The notes below the pieces were generated by a model. The model saw only the letters and a list, made by a program, of their open reading frames with translations. It did no database searches and was not told where the DNA came from. Positions 8,666 through 16,601 of a DNA stretch of 64,000 nt are shown piece by piece. Each line of letters opens with the position of its first letter. Positions within the stretch are counted from its first letter, which is position 1. The translations under genes and the position numbers were made by a program. The DNA comes from Bog-532 sp963732345. GTDB taxonomy: Bacteria > Actinomycetota > Actinomycetes > Streptosporangiales > Streptosporangiaceae. The stretch is from contig CAVSZI010000019.1 in the NCBI GenBank assembly GCA_963732345.1, positions 124,001 through 188,000 on the forward strand, read 5' to 3'.

Positions 8666-8671
8666 ACGGTA
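8666..8671 (-). promoter_or_regulatory. Leaderless -10 box for the sensor kinase
   Basis: On the minus strand TACCGT lies 6 nt before GTG 8659, the spacing expected when transcription begins at the start codon. No clear -35 is visible. Confidence 0.4.
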
Positions 8672-8920
8672 ACCGTGCAGGCCGCCCGCGCGCGTCCGCC
8701 GACGAGCCTACGCCTGCAGGCGTACGGGTCAGCCGCCTCGCCGGGCGCGATCGTGACCGCATGGCCCTGGCGGTCGCGGTCAGGAAGCTGCCGTCCCCCC
8801 GCCCTGCGCGGCGACGCGGCCTGACGCGATGGCCCGTGAAGGACGGCGCAGCGGGGACGGAGCGGTCCAGCGGGGGCCTGCTCCGCGCGCAGAACAAGGG
8901 ACTACTCCGCCCGCAGAGAC

Positions 8921-8958
8921 GCGGGCGGCGGCCACCCCGCCGGGTGGCCGCCGCCCGC
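8921..8958 (-). terminator. Strong hairpin downstream of qcrB
   Basis: Perfect 16 bp stem (left arm 8921-8936, right arm 8943-8958, 6 nt loop), 33 nt past the qcrB stop. There is no U tract, as is common for actinobacterial terminators, so activity is inferred from position. Confidence 0.7.
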
Positions 8959-8990
8959 GGTTCAGCTCCTCGTATGTCCGTTCGGCGGAG

Positions 8991-10730
8991 CTATTCGCCG
9001 CCCTCGCCGGTACGGCCGTCCTCGGCCTCCGCAGGGGCGGTGGGCCCGCCGCCGACGGCCGCGGGCTCGCCCGCGTTCTCGCCCTCGACGGCCGCGTGGC
9101 CGTTCCCGCCGTCGATGGCGTGCCCATTGCCATGACCGTTCCCGTCGGCGGGAGGGACCAGCGAGATGCTCTCGGCGAAGAGCTCGCGCGCCCGCTCCTG
9201 CACCTTGCCCAGGGCGCCCCGCCGGGACGGCTCCGGTATGCCGTTGTCATCCACATCGCGGCCCACGGTGATCGGGGCCGGCGGCTTGGCCGCGATGACC
9301 GCGATCTCCTCCTCGTCCAGCGGGCGTTCCAGCTCGACGAAGGCGCCGTTCGGCTGCTGCACGATGACGCCGGTCTCCACGCCGTGCAGGAGCAGCGATG
9401 CGTCCCGGCGCTGCAGTCCCAGGCAGATGCGCCGGGTGACCCAGAAGGCGAGCACCGGCCCGATGAAGATCGCCCAGCGGGCGATCTCCGTGGTCAGGTA
9501 CAGCGGGATCTGGAGTTTCACGGCGATGATGTCGTTGGCGCCTTCCAGCCAGAGAACGCCGTAGAAGGTGACCCCGGCCATGCCGAACGCGGTGCGGGTC
9601 GGGGCGTTCCGCGGCCGGTCGTTGACGTGGTGGTAGCCCTTGTCCCCGGTCGCCCACCGTTCCAGCATCGGCCATATGGCCAGCCCGGTGACGAGCACGC
9701 CCATAACCACCAGGGCCGGCACGAACACGTTCCACGCGATCGTATGGCCGCCGATATCCCAGGTCCAGCTCGGGAACATACGCAGCGCGCCCTCGAGCCA
9801 GCCCATGTAGAAGTCGGGCTGCGATCCGGCGGAGATCGCCACCGGTGTGTAGGGACCGACCTGCCAGATGGGGTTGATCTGCGCGAACGTGGACAGCAGG
9901 GCGAGCACCCCGAAGACGAAGAAGAAGAACGCGCCCGTCTTGACCATGAAGTACGGGTACATGGGCTGGCCGACGACGTTGCCCTCAGTGCGGCCCTTGC
10001 CCGGCATCTGGGTGTGCTTCTGGTGCACCATCAGGAACAGGTGCGCGCTGATCAGCGCCAGCAGCAGCCCCGGGATCAGCAGCACGTGGATGATGTAGAA
10101 CCGTGTCACGAACTCGGTGCCGGGGAACTGCCCGCCGAACAGGAAGAACGACAGGTACGTGCCGACCACCGGGATGCCCAGCAGGACGCCCTCGGCGATC
10201 CGGACGCCGGTGCCGGACAGCAGGTCGTCGGGCATGGAATAGCCAAGGAAACCCTCGAAGATGCCGAGGGTGAACATGACAATACCAATCAGCCAGTTGG
10301 TGTCGCGGGGCTTGCGGTAGGCGCCGGTGAAGAAGATCCGCAGCAGGTGGCAGAGGATCGCGGCCAGGAACAGGTCCGCCGCCCAGTGGTGGATCTGCCG
10401 CATGAGCAGTCCGCCGCGCACGTCGAAGCTGATCCGCAGCGTGGACTCGTACGCCTCGCTCATCCGGACGCCGTTCAGCTTCGTGTACGACCCGTGGTAC
10501 ACCACCTGGGTCATGCTCGGATTGAAGAACAGCGTCAGGAAGATGCCGGTCAGGATCAGGATGATGAACGAGTACAGCGCGATCTCGCCCAGCAGGAACG
10601 TCCAGTGGTCCGGGAAGACCTTCCGCAGTAGCGTCCGGACGCCCTTGGCGGCGTGCAGCCGGTCGTCGAGTCCGGCGCCCTGCTCTCGCAGCGGCTTGGG
10701 TATGGTCAGCCGTCCGTTGCTAGTGCTCAT
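8991..10730 (-). CDS. qcrB: Cytochrome bc complex cytochrome b subunit
   Basis: 579-residue menaquinol-oxidising membrane subunit. Haem ligands are His114 or His115 with His215, and His128 with His230; the helix-D spacing of 15 is the actinobacterial/b6f pattern. The Qo motif is PDDLLSGTG rather than PEWY, normal for this group. After eight or more helices comes a long hydrophilic C-terminal extension with a low-complexity Gly/Asn/His segment (GNGHGNGH) and an acidic tail. ATG 10730 overlaps the qcrA stop by 4 nt (ATGA). It is the last gene of ctaE-qcrC-qcrA-qcrB, which encodes the bcc half of the bcc-aa3 supercomplex. Confidence 0.97.
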   Translation of the reverse strand: MSTSNGRLTIPKPLREQGAGLDDRLHAAKGVRTLLRKVFPDHWTFLLGEIALYSFIILILTGIFLTLFFNPSMTQVVYHGSYTKLNGVRMSEAYESTLRISFDVRGGLLMRQIHHWAADLFLAAILCHLLRIFFTGAYRKPRDTNWLIGIVMFTLGIFEGFLGYSMPDDLLSGTGVRIAEGVLLGIPVVGTYLSFFLFGGQFPGTEFVTRFYIIHVLLIPGLLLALISAHLFLMVHQKHTQMPGKGRTEGNVVGQPMYPYFMVKTGAFFFFVFGVLALLSTFAQINPIWQVGPYTPVAISAGSQPDFYMGWLEGALRMFPSWTWDIGGHTIAWNVFVPALVVMGVLVTGLAIWPMLERWATGDKGYHHVNDRPRNAPTRTAFGMAGVTFYGVLWLEGANDIIAVKLQIPLYLTTEIARWAIFIGPVLAFWVTRRICLGLQRRDASLLLHGVETGVIVQQPNGAFVELERPLDEEEIAVIAAKPPAPITVGRDVDDNGIPEPSRRGALGKVQERARELFAESISLVPPADGNGHGNGHAIDGGNGHAAVEGENAGEPAAVGGGPTAPAEAEDGRTGEGGE

Positions 10731-11800
10731 CCCCGCTCCCAGAAGCTTGGCCCGACCGGTTCGTGGAAGTCGCTCTGGGCCACCAGATAGCCCTGTGCAT
10801 TGGTCGTGATGGGGAGCTGCGGCAGCGGCCGCGGCGCGGGTCCGAAGATGACCTGCGCGCCCTGGGTGGCGTCAAACGTGGACTGATGGCACGGGCAGAG
10901 AATCCGGTGCGTCGTCTGCTCGTACAGCGCGGCGGGACATCCAACGTGAGTACAGATTTTAGAGTAGGCGACGATGTTGTCGACCGTCCAGTTCAGGTTC
11001 GTGGGCGCCTTGAGCTGGCCGGGCTCCATTTTGATGATGATCGAGGTGGCCTTGGCCAGCTCCTCGTCGTTGTCCTGGTAGCCATCCGGAACCACGGTGA
11101 TCATGCCACCCGAGGAGTCGAAGTCGGCGGGCGTGATCGGCTGGTTCGAGCCGTAGACGAGCAGGCGGGTGCCCTTCTTCCACACGGTGTGCCGCAGGCT
11201 CGTGCCGGGCAGCGGCCCCAGGTCGCGCAGGATCACCAGCGGGGCGAGCGCGGCCGGTATGGTCGCCGCGATCAGCGTCCGCCGCAGCAGCGGGCGCTTG
11301 GTGATCTGGCTCGTTTCCGCGCCTTCGATGAAGGTCTCCGCGAACGCCGCCCGGTCCTCCGGCGGGGAGGCCATGGGGTGGCGATCCTCGGTGAGTTCCA
11401 CCGGCGGCATGATGTTGCGGACCCAGATCACCATGCCGGCGCCGATGGCGAGGAAGGCGACCGCCATCGCGGAGCCGAGCGCGAGGTTGGACCGCAGTAC
11501 CGCGTCCAAGACGTTTCCGCCGTTGTGCACCTCGAGACCGACGTAGGCCGCGACGAAGCCGACGCTGGCGAGCAGTGAGATCAGGAAAAGGGCCGCCGCG
11601 ACCCGCTCCCATTTCCTGGCCGAGATGGGGTCCGGGGGATCGGTCGGCAGTTCGTGCAGTTCGGGTGCCTCGGCCTCGCCGCTGTCGCCGGGCCCGGGTT
11701 CCGTCAGCAGCCCGCGCGCGGGCGGGGGAGTACCGATCATGCGATGTGGAGCGGGCCGCTCCTCCGGCGTGATGTCCAGGTCGCTGTCGTCGTCGCTCAT
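10727..11800 (-). CDS. qcrA: Ubiquinol-cytochrome c reductase Rieske iron-sulfur subunit
   Basis: 357 residues. Like other actinobacterial Rieske proteins it has an extended N-terminus with three predicted transmembrane helices (about 67-88, 106-128, 174-192) before the iron-sulfur domain. The 2Fe-2S motifs are CTHVGC (Cys283, His285, Cys288) and CPCHQS (Cys302, Cys304, His305), the latter with Gln in place of the usual Gly. ATG 11800 overlaps the qcrC stop (ATGA), and the gene overlaps qcrB in the same way, so the three are translationally coupled. Confidence 0.96.
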   Translation of the reverse strand: MSDDDSDLDITPEERPAPHRMIGTPPPARGLLTEPGPGDSGEAEAPELHELPTDPPDPISARKWERVAAALFLISLLASVGFVAAYVGLEVHNGGNVLDAVLRSNLALGSAMAVAFLAIGAGMVIWVRNIMPPVELTEDRHPMASPPEDRAAFAETFIEGAETSQITKRPLLRRTLIAATIPAALAPLVILRDLGPLPGTSLRHTVWKKGTRLLVYGSNQPITPADFDSSGGMITVVPDGYQDNDEELAKATSIIIKMEPGQLKAPTNLNWTVDNIVAYSKICTHVGCPAALYEQTTHRILCPCHQSTFDATQGAQVIFGPAPRPLPQLPITTNAQGYLVAQSDFHEPVGPSFWERG

Positions 11801-12627
11801 CGGTTACCCGTGATTTCTCCCGTGCGCTCTTCCCGGCGCTTTGCGGTAATCCACATGGCGGCGAGGACGAGCGCGCCGATTCCCCCGAGCCATGCGACCA
11901 GCCCCTCCGTGGTCGGGCCGACGCGGCCCAGGCTGAATCCGCCCGGGTTGGGCTCGGCTCGCGTCTGCGTCACGTAGGCGATGATGTCGCGCTTGTCGCT
12001 GGGGGTCAGCGTGCTGTCGTTGAACACCGGCATGGCTTCCGGGCCGGTCAGCATCGCCTCGTAGATCTGCCGGTTGGTGGCCTGTGTCAGCGGCGGGGCG
12101 TACTTCCCATCGGTCAGCGCGCCGCCCGCCCCGGCGTAGTTGTGGCACTGGGCGCAGTTCGCGTTGAACAGGCTCTGGCCGAGGCCGGTGTCCGCGCCGG
12201 CGGTGCTGTACTGGTCCGGAGTCGGAATCGCGGGGCCGCCGCCGAGCGAGGCGACATAGGCCGCGATGGCGTAGATCTGCTGCTGACTGAAGGTCACCGG
12301 CTTGCGCGGTGCCTCCGCGTCTGTGTCCTTCAGCGGCATGCGGCCCGTGCTCATCTGGAAATGAACGGCCGCGGCGCCCGCCCCGATCAGGCTCGGTGCC
12401 ACGCTGCTGCCCTGGGCGTACTCGCCGTGGCAGCTCGCGCAGGAGACGGCGAACAGAGCCTTGCCCGCCGAGACCTGGTCTAGTGACGGGTTAGGTGACG
12501 ACGCCGACGCGCTGCCGCCGCCCAGCCCTGTGACAGCCGCGTACAGCATGCCGACCGCGACCAGCGCCAGCAGGACGGCTGCGTAGCCGAAGAGCGGGCG
12601 ACGTCGCCGCGCGGTGATCCACCTCAC
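11797..12627 (-). CDS. qcrC: Dihaem cytochrome c1 subunit of the bcc complex
   Basis: 276 residues from GTG 12627, with GAGGG about 8 nt upstream. An N-terminal hydrophobic segment (about 14-33) anchors or exports it; two class I cytochrome c domains follow with haem motifs CASCH (63-67) and CAQCH (158-162), and a C-terminal helix (about 244-261) anchors it. The two haems replace a soluble cytochrome c and hand electrons directly to CuA of CtaC. It begins the tightly overlapping qcrCAB unit; a gap of 113 nt separates it from ctaE. Confidence 0.96.
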   Translation of the reverse strand: MRWITARRRRPLFGYAAVLLALVAVGMLYAAVTGLGGGSASASSPNPSLDQVSAGKALFAVSCASCHGEYAQGSSVAPSLIGAGAAAVHFQMSTGRMPLKDTDAEAPRKPVTFSQQQIYAIAAYVASLGGGPAIPTPDQYSTAGADTGLGQSLFNANCAQCHNYAGAGGALTDGKYAPPLTQATNRQIYEAMLTGPEAMPVFNDSTLTPSDKRDIIAYVTQTRAEPNPGGFSLGRVGPTTEGLVAWLGGIGALVLAAMWITAKRREERTGEITGNR

Positions 12628-12740
12628 TGCTGCCCTCGGTTTCCCGGATAGTTGTTCATTGGTGTCTTCGTGGCTTCGCGTGCTCTTGGATGCATGGCGC
12701 GGACGTGAACTGCGTCACTGCGGTGGCGGCATCCCCGTCT

Positions 12741-13397
12741 TCAGGTCAGGTTGTTCAGTGGATCAGGTAGATGGTGGTGAACAGGCCGATCCAGAACGAC
12801 GTCGACGAAGTGCCAGTAGTAGGAGACGACGATCGCGCTGATCTGCTGCTCCCGGGTGAACCGTTTAGCCGCGTACGTGCGGCCGAGCAGGAACAGGAAC
12901 GCCACGAGGCCGCCGGCCACGTGCAGGCCGTGGAACCCGGTGGGGATGTAGAACACCGACCCGTACGCGCTGGAGGAAACGGTCAGGTGCTCCTTGTGCA
13001 CCAGGTCGAAGTACTCGTAGCTCTGGCCGAGGTCGAAGTACAGGCCCATCAGGAACGTGAGGACGTACCACTCACGCAGGCCCCACTTGCTCACGTTGAA
13101 GAGGCTGCCCGCGCGCCCGACCTGGCCGCGCTCGACCGCGAACACGCCCATCTGGCAGGTGACGCTGGACAGCAGCAGCACGGTCGTGTTGATGGACCCC
13201 AGGACGACGTTCAGGTGGGCGCCGGGCCACGGCAGGCCCTCGCCTTTCTCGACGGAACGCACCGTGAAGTACATCGCGAACAAGGCCGCGAAGAACATCA
13301 GCTCTGAGGACAGCCAGATGATCGTGCCCACGCTGACCAGGTTCGGCCGGTTGGCCGGCGTGCGGGGTCCCGCCTGAGTTACGGATGCTGTCGCCAC
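12741..13397 (-). CDS. ctaE: Cytochrome c oxidase subunit III with an apparent +1 frameshift at its C-terminus
   Basis: COX III of the aa3 oxidase, five to seven helices; recognisable from NLVSVGTIIWLSSELMFF onward and SYYWHFVDVV near the end. Start is GTG 13397: an AATAAT/TAATAAT -10 box ends 6 nt before it, implying a leaderless message. The expected ending WIGLFTTIYLIH followed by TGA (12755-12757) is fully present but in the -1 relative frame; one extra base at about 12794-12797 diverts translation to LDRPVHHHLPDPLNNLT and a later stop at 12741. This could be a real mutation or a sequencing error. The last helix would lose its sequence if real. Confidence 0.9.
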   Translation of the reverse strand: MATASVTQAGPRTPANRPNLVSVGTIIWLSSELMFFAALFAMYFTVRSVEKGEGLPWPGAHLNVVLGSINTTVLLLSSVTCQMGVFAVERGQVGRAGSLFNVSKWGLREWYVLTFLMGLYFDLGQSYEYFDLVHKEHLTVSSSAYGSVFYIPTGFHGLHVAGGLVAFLFLLGRTYAAKRFTREQQISAIVVSYYWHFVDVVLDRPVHHHLPDPLNNLT

Positions 13398-13403
13398 GAC
13401 GTC

Positions 13404-13410
13404 ATTATTA
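13404..13410 (-). promoter_or_regulatory. Leaderless -10 box for ctaE
   Basis: TAATAAT on the minus strand ends 6 nt before GTG 13397. It is the best -10 match in the window and an AT-rich island in a GC-rich region. It should drive ctaE and probably qcrCAB. Confidence 0.55.
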
Positions 13411-13580
13411 CGACAACCCGTAGGCGTGCGGCAGCCGCCCCCCCAACTCAGTGGCATTTATTTTTACGGAAGCGGCCCCGGCTGGCTCGGGCCGCGCTAC
13501 TGGGGTGGACTGGGGGCGTGCGGGCAGCATGCGGGAGACCAGTGACCGAAGCGCCAACGGAGTTTTTCCGCTCACCGATA

Positions 13581-13595
13581 GACTCGACGCGAGTC
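13581..13595. promoter_or_regulatory. Palindrome upstream of the receiver-domain gene
   Basis: GACTCG-ACG-CGAGTC, a perfect 6 bp inverted repeat 55 nt upstream of GTG 13651. It may be an operator; no regulator is identified. Confidence 0.25.
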
Positions 13596-13650
13596 AAGCA
13601 TTGTCGCAGCTCAGGACCTTGCGGTTACCAGCGAGAAAGCAACCATTCTT

Positions 13651-14052
13651 GTGAAGGTCGTTGTTTACAGTCATGATGCCGACGTCCGGGCCCAGATCCG
13701 GCTGGCCATTGGCCGCCGCCCGGAGCCCGACGCGCCGGATGCCGAGATAATCGAGTGCGCCACCGAGCCAGCGCTGTTCCGGCTCCTGGACGATGGCGGT
13801 GCCGGGGTGATGGTGCTCGACGGGGAGGCACAGCCCGCCGGCGGGATGGGGGTCTGCCGCCAGGCCAAGGATGAGATCTACGACTGCCCGCCGGTCCTGC
13901 TCATCACCGGGCGGGTCGATGACGGCTGGCTTGCGACCTGGTCCCGGGCGGACGCGGTGATCAGTCACCCGATCGACCCGCGGCAGCTCGCCCGGGAGCT
14001 GAGCGGCCTGATGCGCCGCCGCGCCGGGCGTTCCGAGATCACCAGCGCCTGA
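13651..14052 (+). CDS. Stand-alone receiver-like (CheY-fold) protein
   Basis: 133 residues, GTG start. The fold pattern is a response-regulator receiver without output domain: MKVVVYSHD with Asp9, a candidate phosphoacceptor Asp57 in VMVLDGE, VLLITGR in place of the usual Ser/Thr strand, and DAVISHPIDP where a receiver normally has the conserved Lys-Pro (His-Pro here). The missing Lys suggests non-canonical phosphorylation or a purely structural role. It ends 8 nt before trpD, so the two are probably cotranscribed. No cognate kinase is adjacent. Confidence 0.75.
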   Translation: MKVVVYSHDADVRAQIRLAIGRRPEPDAPDAEIIECATEPALFRLLDDGGAGVMVLDGEAQPAGGMGVCRQAKDEIYDCPPVLLITGRVDDGWLATWSRADAVISHPIDPRQLARELSGLMRRRAGRSEITSA

Positions 14053-14060
14053 CCGGCGGC

Positions 14061-15122
14061 ATGGAAGCCCGAATGAGCTGGCCGGCGCTGATTGGTGCGC
14101 TCGTCAAGGGTGAGTCACTCACCGCCGATGAGGCCGCGTGGGCCATGAACGAGATCATGGAAGGCGCGGCGACGGACGCCCAGATCTCGGGTTTTGCCAT
14201 CGCCCTGCGCATGAAGGGCGAGACGCCTACCGAGCTGGCGGGCCTGGCCCGGGCCATGCTGGACCACGCCACGCCGATCAGCGTGCCGGGGCGCCTGGTC
14301 AACCTGGTCGGCACCGGGGCGGACGGGGCGCACACGGTCAACATCTCGACGATGGCCACGATCGTTGCGGCCGCTGCCGGCGCACGAATGATCAAGCACG
14401 GCAACCGGGCCGCGTCTTCCAAGTGCGGCGCCGCCGACGTGCTGGAGGCCCTCGGGGTCGTCATTGACCTCCCGCCGGCGGCGACCGTGGAGCTCGCCGC
14501 GGAGATCGGGGCGGCCTTTCTTTTTGCGCCGCTGTACCACCCCGCCCTGCGTTACGCCGGGCCGAGCCGGAGCCAGCTCGGCGTGCCCACCGTGTTCAAC
14601 TTCCTGGGGCCGGTCGCGAACCCGGCCCGCCCCCAGGCCCAGGCGGTCGGGGTGGCTGACGCCCGGATGGGCAGCGTCATCGCGGGCGTGCTCGCCGCCC
14701 GGGGTGCGAGCGCCCTGGTGTTCCACGGCGGGGACGGGCTGGACGAGCTGACCACGACCACGACCTCCTCGGTCTGGGTGGTGCACGGTTCGGCGGTGGC
14801 CGCGGCCGAGCTCGACCCGGGAGAGCTGGGCCTGTCCCGGTCGAAGCCCAGCGACCTGCGCGGTGGCGACGCCGCCCACAACGCGGCCGTGTTGCGGGCC
14901 GTGCTGGCCGGCGAGGCGGGCCCGGTGCGCGACATTGTGCTGCTCAACGCCGCGGCGGCCCTCGCCGCCGACGAGGGCGTGCGCCGCCCGGAGGACCTGC
15001 ACCCAGTGCTGTCCGTCGGCCTGGCCCGCGCCGCCGGAGCGGTTGACACGGGCGCCGCCTCGGAGCTGCTGGCACGGTGGATAAAGGCCAGCCAGCGCCT
15101 CGCCGCCTCGGTGTCGTCCTGA
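14061..15122 (+). CDS. trpD: Anthranilate phosphoribosyltransferase
   Basis: Second step of tryptophan biosynthesis: anthranilate plus PRPP gives phosphoribosylanthranilate. The 353-residue protein carries the PRPP-binding GTGADGAHTVNIST motif, KHGNRAASSKCGAADVLEALG, the hinge NFLGPVANPA and the metal-binding HGGDGLDE, all expected for TrpD. ATG 14061 is used; a second in-frame ATG four codons on is possible. It stands apart from other trp genes, next to the cytochrome genes, an arrangement I recall from other actinobacteria. Confidence 0.95.
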   Translation: MEARMSWPALIGALVKGESLTADEAAWAMNEIMEGAATDAQISGFAIALRMKGETPTELAGLARAMLDHATPISVPGRLVNLVGTGADGAHTVNISTMATIVAAAAGARMIKHGNRAASSKCGAADVLEALGVVIDLPPAATVELAAEIGAAFLFAPLYHPALRYAGPSRSQLGVPTVFNFLGPVANPARPQAQAVGVADARMGSVIAGVLAARGASALVFHGGDGLDELTTTTTSSVWVVHGSAVAAAELDPGELGLSRSKPSDLRGGDAAHNAAVLRAVLAGEAGPVRDIVLLNAAAALAADEGVRRPEDLHPVLSVGLARAAGAVDTGAASELLARWIKASQRLAASVSS

Positions 15123-15184
15123 CGCCGTGGAGTCCGTCCTGAGGTCTGCGGCCCGCTCTGAGGTCTGCGGCCCGCTCTGAAGGC

Positions 15185-15207
15185 CTGGCCGCCGTCCGGT
15201 CGGCCAG
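15185..15207 (+). terminator. Weak hairpin after trpD
   Basis: CTGGCCG and CGGCCAG form a 7 bp stem with a 9 nt loop in the 148 bp gap between convergent trpD and the Lrp gene. The gap also has a 19 bp direct repeat (TGAGGTCTGCGGCCCGCTC, twice, from about 15140). Termination is inferred from position only. Confidence 0.35.
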
Positions 15208-15270
15208 TGCCTTTCCGGTGGTTCCGGCGGTCCCGGCCTTCCGGCGGTCCCGGCCCGGCCTTCCGGGGGT

Positions 15271-15558
15271 TCAGCCGGTCTCGGCCGCGCCCAGGGAGAA
15301 GGCGGCCTCGAGGTCGTGCCGCGAGTAGGCGCGGAACGCGATGTGCGTCTCGGTGTGCGTGACGCCCGGCACCTTGTTGAGACGGCCGGGGATTACGTCG
15401 GCGAGCTGCTCGTGCCCGCGGACCCGGATCATCGCCACCAGGTCGAACTCACCGGTCACCGAGTACACCTCGCTGACCTCAGCGATCTGGGCGATCATCT
15501 CCGCGACCTCGGGGATGCGCTGGATATCGGCCTTCACCAGGACGATCGCGGTCACCAT
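15271..15558 (-). CDS. Lrp/AsnC ligand-binding (RAM) domain protein without DNA-binding domain
   Basis: 95 residues from ATG 15558, which has GGGAGG upstream; the nine codons before it are rejected. The whole protein is a RAM/ACT-like sensor domain (VTAIVLVKAD, EVYSVTGEFDLVAMIRV, VPGVTHTETHIAF) with no helix-turn-helix. Such stand-alone RAM proteins form rings that bind amino acids and may modulate full-length Lrp partners. It is convergent with trpD; whether it senses tryptophan is speculation. Confidence 0.88.
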   Translation of the reverse strand: MVTAIVLVKADIQRIPEVAEMIAQIAEVSEVYSVTGEFDLVAMIRVRGHEQLADVIPGRLNKVPGVTHTETHIAFRAYSRHDLEAAFSLGAAETG

Positions 15559-15634
15559 TGCTGCCTCCCTGGCCTTTCCTCGCAACCTCGTGTCCGTGGG
15601 CCCTCATGTCCTCGCGCCCTCCGCCGGGCCCGGC

Positions 15635-16369
15635 TCAGGGTACCGCCAGCCACTCGCTCAGCTCGTCGAGGGTGCGGACTCCCAGCAGGGCCAGCCGCGT
15701 GATCAGCACGTCGAGCACGGCCGCGGTGGCCCTGGCGTCGGCCAGTGCACGATGGCAGGGCATTGCCGGAGTCTCGAAGAAGGAGGCCAGCGTGGCGAGC
15801 TTGCAGTCGGGCGTCTCGTCGACGATGAGGACCTGCCGGGCTACCGGCACGGTGTCCAGCACGGCGAACTCGGGCCAGGGCAGGCCGCATGCGGCGCACG
15901 CGGCGGTCAGGAAACCGAGGTCGAACGGCGCGTTGTGCGCGGCCAGCACGCACCCGCGCGCGAAGACCAGCAAGGCCGGCATCACATCGGCGGCGGGCGG
16001 GGCGACGGAAACCATCTGGCTGCTGATCCCGGTCAGCGCCTCGATGTCGGCGGGGATTGGCATGGCCGGATCGACCAGGGTGGAGAATTCCCCGGTCACC
16101 CGGCCCGCCCGGAGCTTGACCGCACCGATCTCGGTGATCCGCGCCTCGGCCGACGACCAGCCTGTCGTCTCCACGTCGATCACGGCGAACTCGACCTGCG
16201 TCAGCGGGAGGCCGGTGAGCGGCAGGCCGGCAGACCGGACAGCGGGCACCCGGACCGCGGCAGCCCAGGTGGGCCCGGCGAGGCCGGTGGGCCCGGCGAG
16301 GCCGGTGGGCCCGGCGAGGCCGGTGGGCCCGGCGAGGCCGGTGGGCCTGCTGGGGTGCGGATCGGTCAC
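15635..16369 (-). CDS. DnaQ-like 3'-5' exonuclease (DEDDh family)
   Basis: 244 residues from GTG 16369. The C-terminal 180 residues are a DEDDh exonuclease: VIDVETTGW (Asp, Glu), HNAPFDLGFL (Asp), and HRALADARAT (His, Asp). This resembles the epsilon proofreading subunit, but actinobacteria carry several such proteins and the role here (repair or RNA processing) is uncertain. The N-terminus is a low-complexity tail made by four 18 bp repeats coding GLAGPT. The open frame extends to 16927, but that part lacks coding character and overlaps the divergent gene at 16602. Confidence 0.88.
   Translation of the reverse strand: MTDPHPSRPTGLAGPTGLAGPTGLAGPTGLAGPTWAAAVRVPAVRSAGLPLTGLPLTQVEFAVIDVETTGWSSAEARITEIGAVKLRAGRVTGEFSTLVDPAMPIPADIEALTGISSQMVSVAPPAADVMPALLVFARGCVLAAHNAPFDLGFLTAACAACGLPWPEFAVLDTVPVARQVLIVDETPDCKLATLASFFETPAMPCHRALADARATAAVLDVLITRLALLGVRTLDELSEWLAVP
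16271..16342 (-). repeat. 18 bp in-frame tandem repeat (4 copies) in the exonuclease gene
   Basis: Unit GGGCCCGGCGAGGCCGGT (+ strand) at 16271, 16289, 16307 and 16325, followed by a degenerate unit. It codes GLAGPT repeats. The downstream flank shares the 19-mer GCCGGTGGGCCTGCTGGGG with the tusA-like gene repeat near 2819. Confidence 0.9.
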
Positions 16370-16601
16370 AGTTCCACGGTAGGACGGCCTACCGACACTT
16401 TGCGGACCGCCGCGCCGCTGGGCTGGGCCAGAAGGCCGGCCGCCGCGCTGGGCCAGCAGATCCGCCGCCGCGCTGGGCCAGCAGACCGCCGCTCGGCCGT
16501 GGACCGTACCGCGTACGGCGAGGCCAGTTGCTTCGCGGGCCAGAATGTCAGTGGCCCCTCTTAACGTGAGCCGCGTCCATTGACGCGATGAACGGAGAGT
16601 C

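Larger units (their letters stand above)
8660..8990. other. 331 bp gene-free region between kinase and qcrB
   Basis: Holds the kinase promoter region at its left end (TACCGT at 8666-8671, minus strand) and a strong hairpin at 8921-8958 near the qcrB end. Open frames here are GC-driven and lack coding character. I see nothing else recognisable. Confidence 0.6.

Noticed and set aside
8829..10631. 600-codon open frame opposite qcrB
   Set aside because: Shadow of qcrB; low-complexity Gln/Arg/Asp/Val composition and no family match.
16271..16342. Possible CRISPR-like array
   Set aside because: Units are contiguous 18 bp copies without unique spacers, and they lie in a coding frame; the same holds for 26163, 35955 and 37631.
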